Positions 62,786 through 64,000 of a stretch of DNA of 64,000 nt are shown here, one piece after another. The stretch is from contig JAHYIT010000011.1 in assembly GCA_019429205.1 (NCBI GenBank), positions 1-64,000 of the forward strand, read 5' to 3'. The notes below the pieces were generated by a model. It was not told the origin of the DNA and did not search any database. It saw only the letters and a program-made list of their open reading frames with translations. The DNA is from Mariniphaga sp. (GTDB taxonomy: Bacteria > Bacteroidota > Bacteroidia > Bacteroidales > Prolixibacteraceae). Position 1 is the first letter of the stretch. Every line of letters begins with the position of its first letter. A program made the translations under genes and the position numbers.

Positions 62786-64000
62786 TTATTCAAACCTTAA
62801 AACATTATCAATCTGATGAATAACCGCTGTAGAAGAAGTAGTAATGGATGAATTCGAAAATTCAGAACCCGTACCGGTACCGTCAATTTCCCGATAAGCC
62901 GGTGGATTACCGCTGAAAATGTAATCGCGTGTCAGAATGTTATACAATCCGTTGTCCTTTATAAGATTGGCTGTCCCCCAATTCTCAGTTTCCAATTTTA
63001 TGTTATCCCCTTCGCTGATAATCCTCAACCTGTAATATTTGTCTTCGTATGTCCTGAATTGTGTTTCCTCATCGTTCTGCTTAATAGTTGCTGTTTGATA
63101 AAGCCTGACAAATGTCTCACCGTCAAGGAATACCGAGTTATCCTGGAAATGGTAACGCAGAAAACGCTCAAGTTTATCCATTGCATTTGTTTTTTGCTGA
63201 TTATCAGTGATTCCATTTATCTGATCCCAGCTCATGATTAAACCATCGTTAATGGCTTGCCGGATGGACTGGTTGGTGGGAACATACACCGAATAATTAA
63301 ACGTGTTAAAAAACCTGATGTTAAAATCGATACCATAGTAGTTGGTTCTTTTTACAAATATTTCTCTTGTTGCGGGAAACCCGTTTAGCAAAGCAAAAAA
63401 CTCGCTAAACTCCGGCGTTTCGCTTAATACTTTGTAAACGGATTGCAAAGGTGTCTGGAGTGGTTTATCAATAAAATATGTTGTGCCGTTTTGTTGCCTG
63501 TAAACGCCATTGTTCAAAACATTAACCACGGTACCCGATTCAATGTCATGTCCTGCCTGCACTTTCAGTTCAGCTCCTTTTCCCTCAACCAGCAATATGT
63601 TCCCGTCTTTGGTAAAAAAGTATTTGCCTCCCGATTCCACATCGCCAACCACAACGTGGGTGTCCAGAAGATCCAGTAATCGTCTTGAAATAAAATTCCT
63701 GTTGGTGATTGTACTAACGGAGTCGCCAACCTCTCCGGTTAGCGGATTGTAGGTATAAACAGTTGCATTCACTGAGTTGGTTTCTGTGTTATACCAGTAT
63801 TTCATGACACCTTTTACTTCTTTTGCATAGGCAACAGGATCGATATAATTCTTAAAATAAGCATCGGTAGGCACAAAAAAACTGTATGTGCTTCTGAGTG
63901 CGTTTAAATAAAGATAAAATTCGTTTTCATTCACCGCCCAGTTGAAAACACTAGTTTCATTGCTTAAAAGAACCGGAGCGTAAACCGAAATATAATCATC
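62786..64000 (-). CDS. Fasciclin (FAS1) protein, 5' end beyond the window
   Basis: The frame is open to the right edge (405 residues seen; the segment starts DDYISVYAPVLLSNETSVFN), so the start and any lipobox are outside. A GTG at 63934 is not the start. FAS1 domain A (to about residue 190 of the visible part) has STYSFFVPTDAYFKNYIDPV and a later YRQQNGTTYFIDKPLQTPLQ; domain B has SVYKVLSETPEFSEFFALLN, NYSVYVPTNQSIRQAI and ends STAVIHQIDNVLRFE. The domains carry insertions but keep the YSVYVPTN and IHQID motifs. It is the first visible member of the seven-gene run. Confidence 0.9.
   Translation of the reverse strand, partial: DDYISVYAPVLLSNETSVFNWAVNENEFYLYLNALRSTYSFFVPTDAYFKNYIDPVAYAKEVKGVMKYWYNTETNSVNATVYTYNPLTGEVGDSVSTITNRNFISRRLLDLLDTHVVVGDVESGGKYFFTKDGNILLVEGKGAELKVQAGHDIESGTVVNVLNNGVYRQQNGTTYFIDKPLQTPLQSVYKVLSETPEFSEFFALLNGFPATREIFVKRTNYYGIDFNIRFFNTFNYSVYVPTNQSIRQAINDGLIMSWDQINGITDNQQKTNAMDKLERFLRYHFQDNSVFLDGETFVRLYQTATIKQNDEETQFRTYEDKYYRLRIISEGDNIKLETENWGTANLIKDNGLYNILTRDYIFSGNPPAYREIDGTGTGSEFSNSSITTSSTAVIHQIDNVLRFE

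Overview
The window looks like a chromosomal segment of a glycan-degrading member of the Bacteroidota, probably near the Marinilabiliales/Prolixibacteraceae (the phylum is well supported, the family is an inference). Evidence: three SusC/SusD pairs, a hybrid two-component regulator, type IX secretion sorting tails, fasciclin lipoproteins, promoters of the TTTG-N19-21-TAnnTTTG type, and no clear Shine-Dalgarno sequences. TGA is used as a normal stop.

Layout. 1-1030: an IS630-like transposase end at the left edge, then a leftward tRNA unit (Phe-GAA, a broken CAU tRNA carrying a 16-bp palindrome, an intact CAU tRNA, terminator) with its own promoter. 1082-3036: M16 peptidase and O-methyltransferase. 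3162-16540 (minus): a carbohydrate catabolism region with two Gfo/Idh/MocA-type oxidoreductases, a BNR_4 protein, a SusC/SusD pair, two DUF6807 (PmoA-like) proteins, a GxxExxY nuclease-fold gene between two copies of a perfect hairpin, and a uroporphyrinogen-decarboxylase-family protein; a divergent AraC regulator (16650) is its likely controller. 17610-20868: an outer-membrane-protein pseudogene, a hipBA toxin-antitoxin pair, several intergenic hairpin repeats and a vWA protein. 21031-25650: a DUF4874/DUF4832 protein and two convergent fasciclin lipoproteins without SusCD. 26137-26749: a YoeB/YefM-like pair in reversed order. 26968-28449: a B12-binding radical SAM gene broken by one TGA codon. 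28484-31131: GH51 and GH43 arabinan enzymes. 31342-35631: the hybrid two-component regulator. 36034-49273 (plus): four large secreted proteins with T9SS tails (a GH-A-like hydrolase with ricin, Fn3 and LamG modules; a GH128-like hydrolase; a 1783-residue LamG/cadherin-like protein; GH43-BACON). 49326-64000 (minus): one tightly packed run FAS1-SusC-SusD-FAS1-FAS1-SusC-SusD, open at the right edge, with no recognisable carbohydrate enzyme.

How it works together. The hybrid regulator probably senses an oligosaccharide released from arabinan or another hemicellulose and drives the flanking GH51/GH43 genes and the large T9SS operon. The 3-16 kb region reads as import of a glycan or glycoside (SusCD), cleavage (BNR_4) and oxidation of the sugar (Gfo/Idh/MocA). 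The most unusual unit is the right-hand SusCD-fasciclin operon: two importers with three or more fasciclin lipoproteins where enzymes would be expected. The second most unusual is the hairpin-bounded GxxExxY gene.
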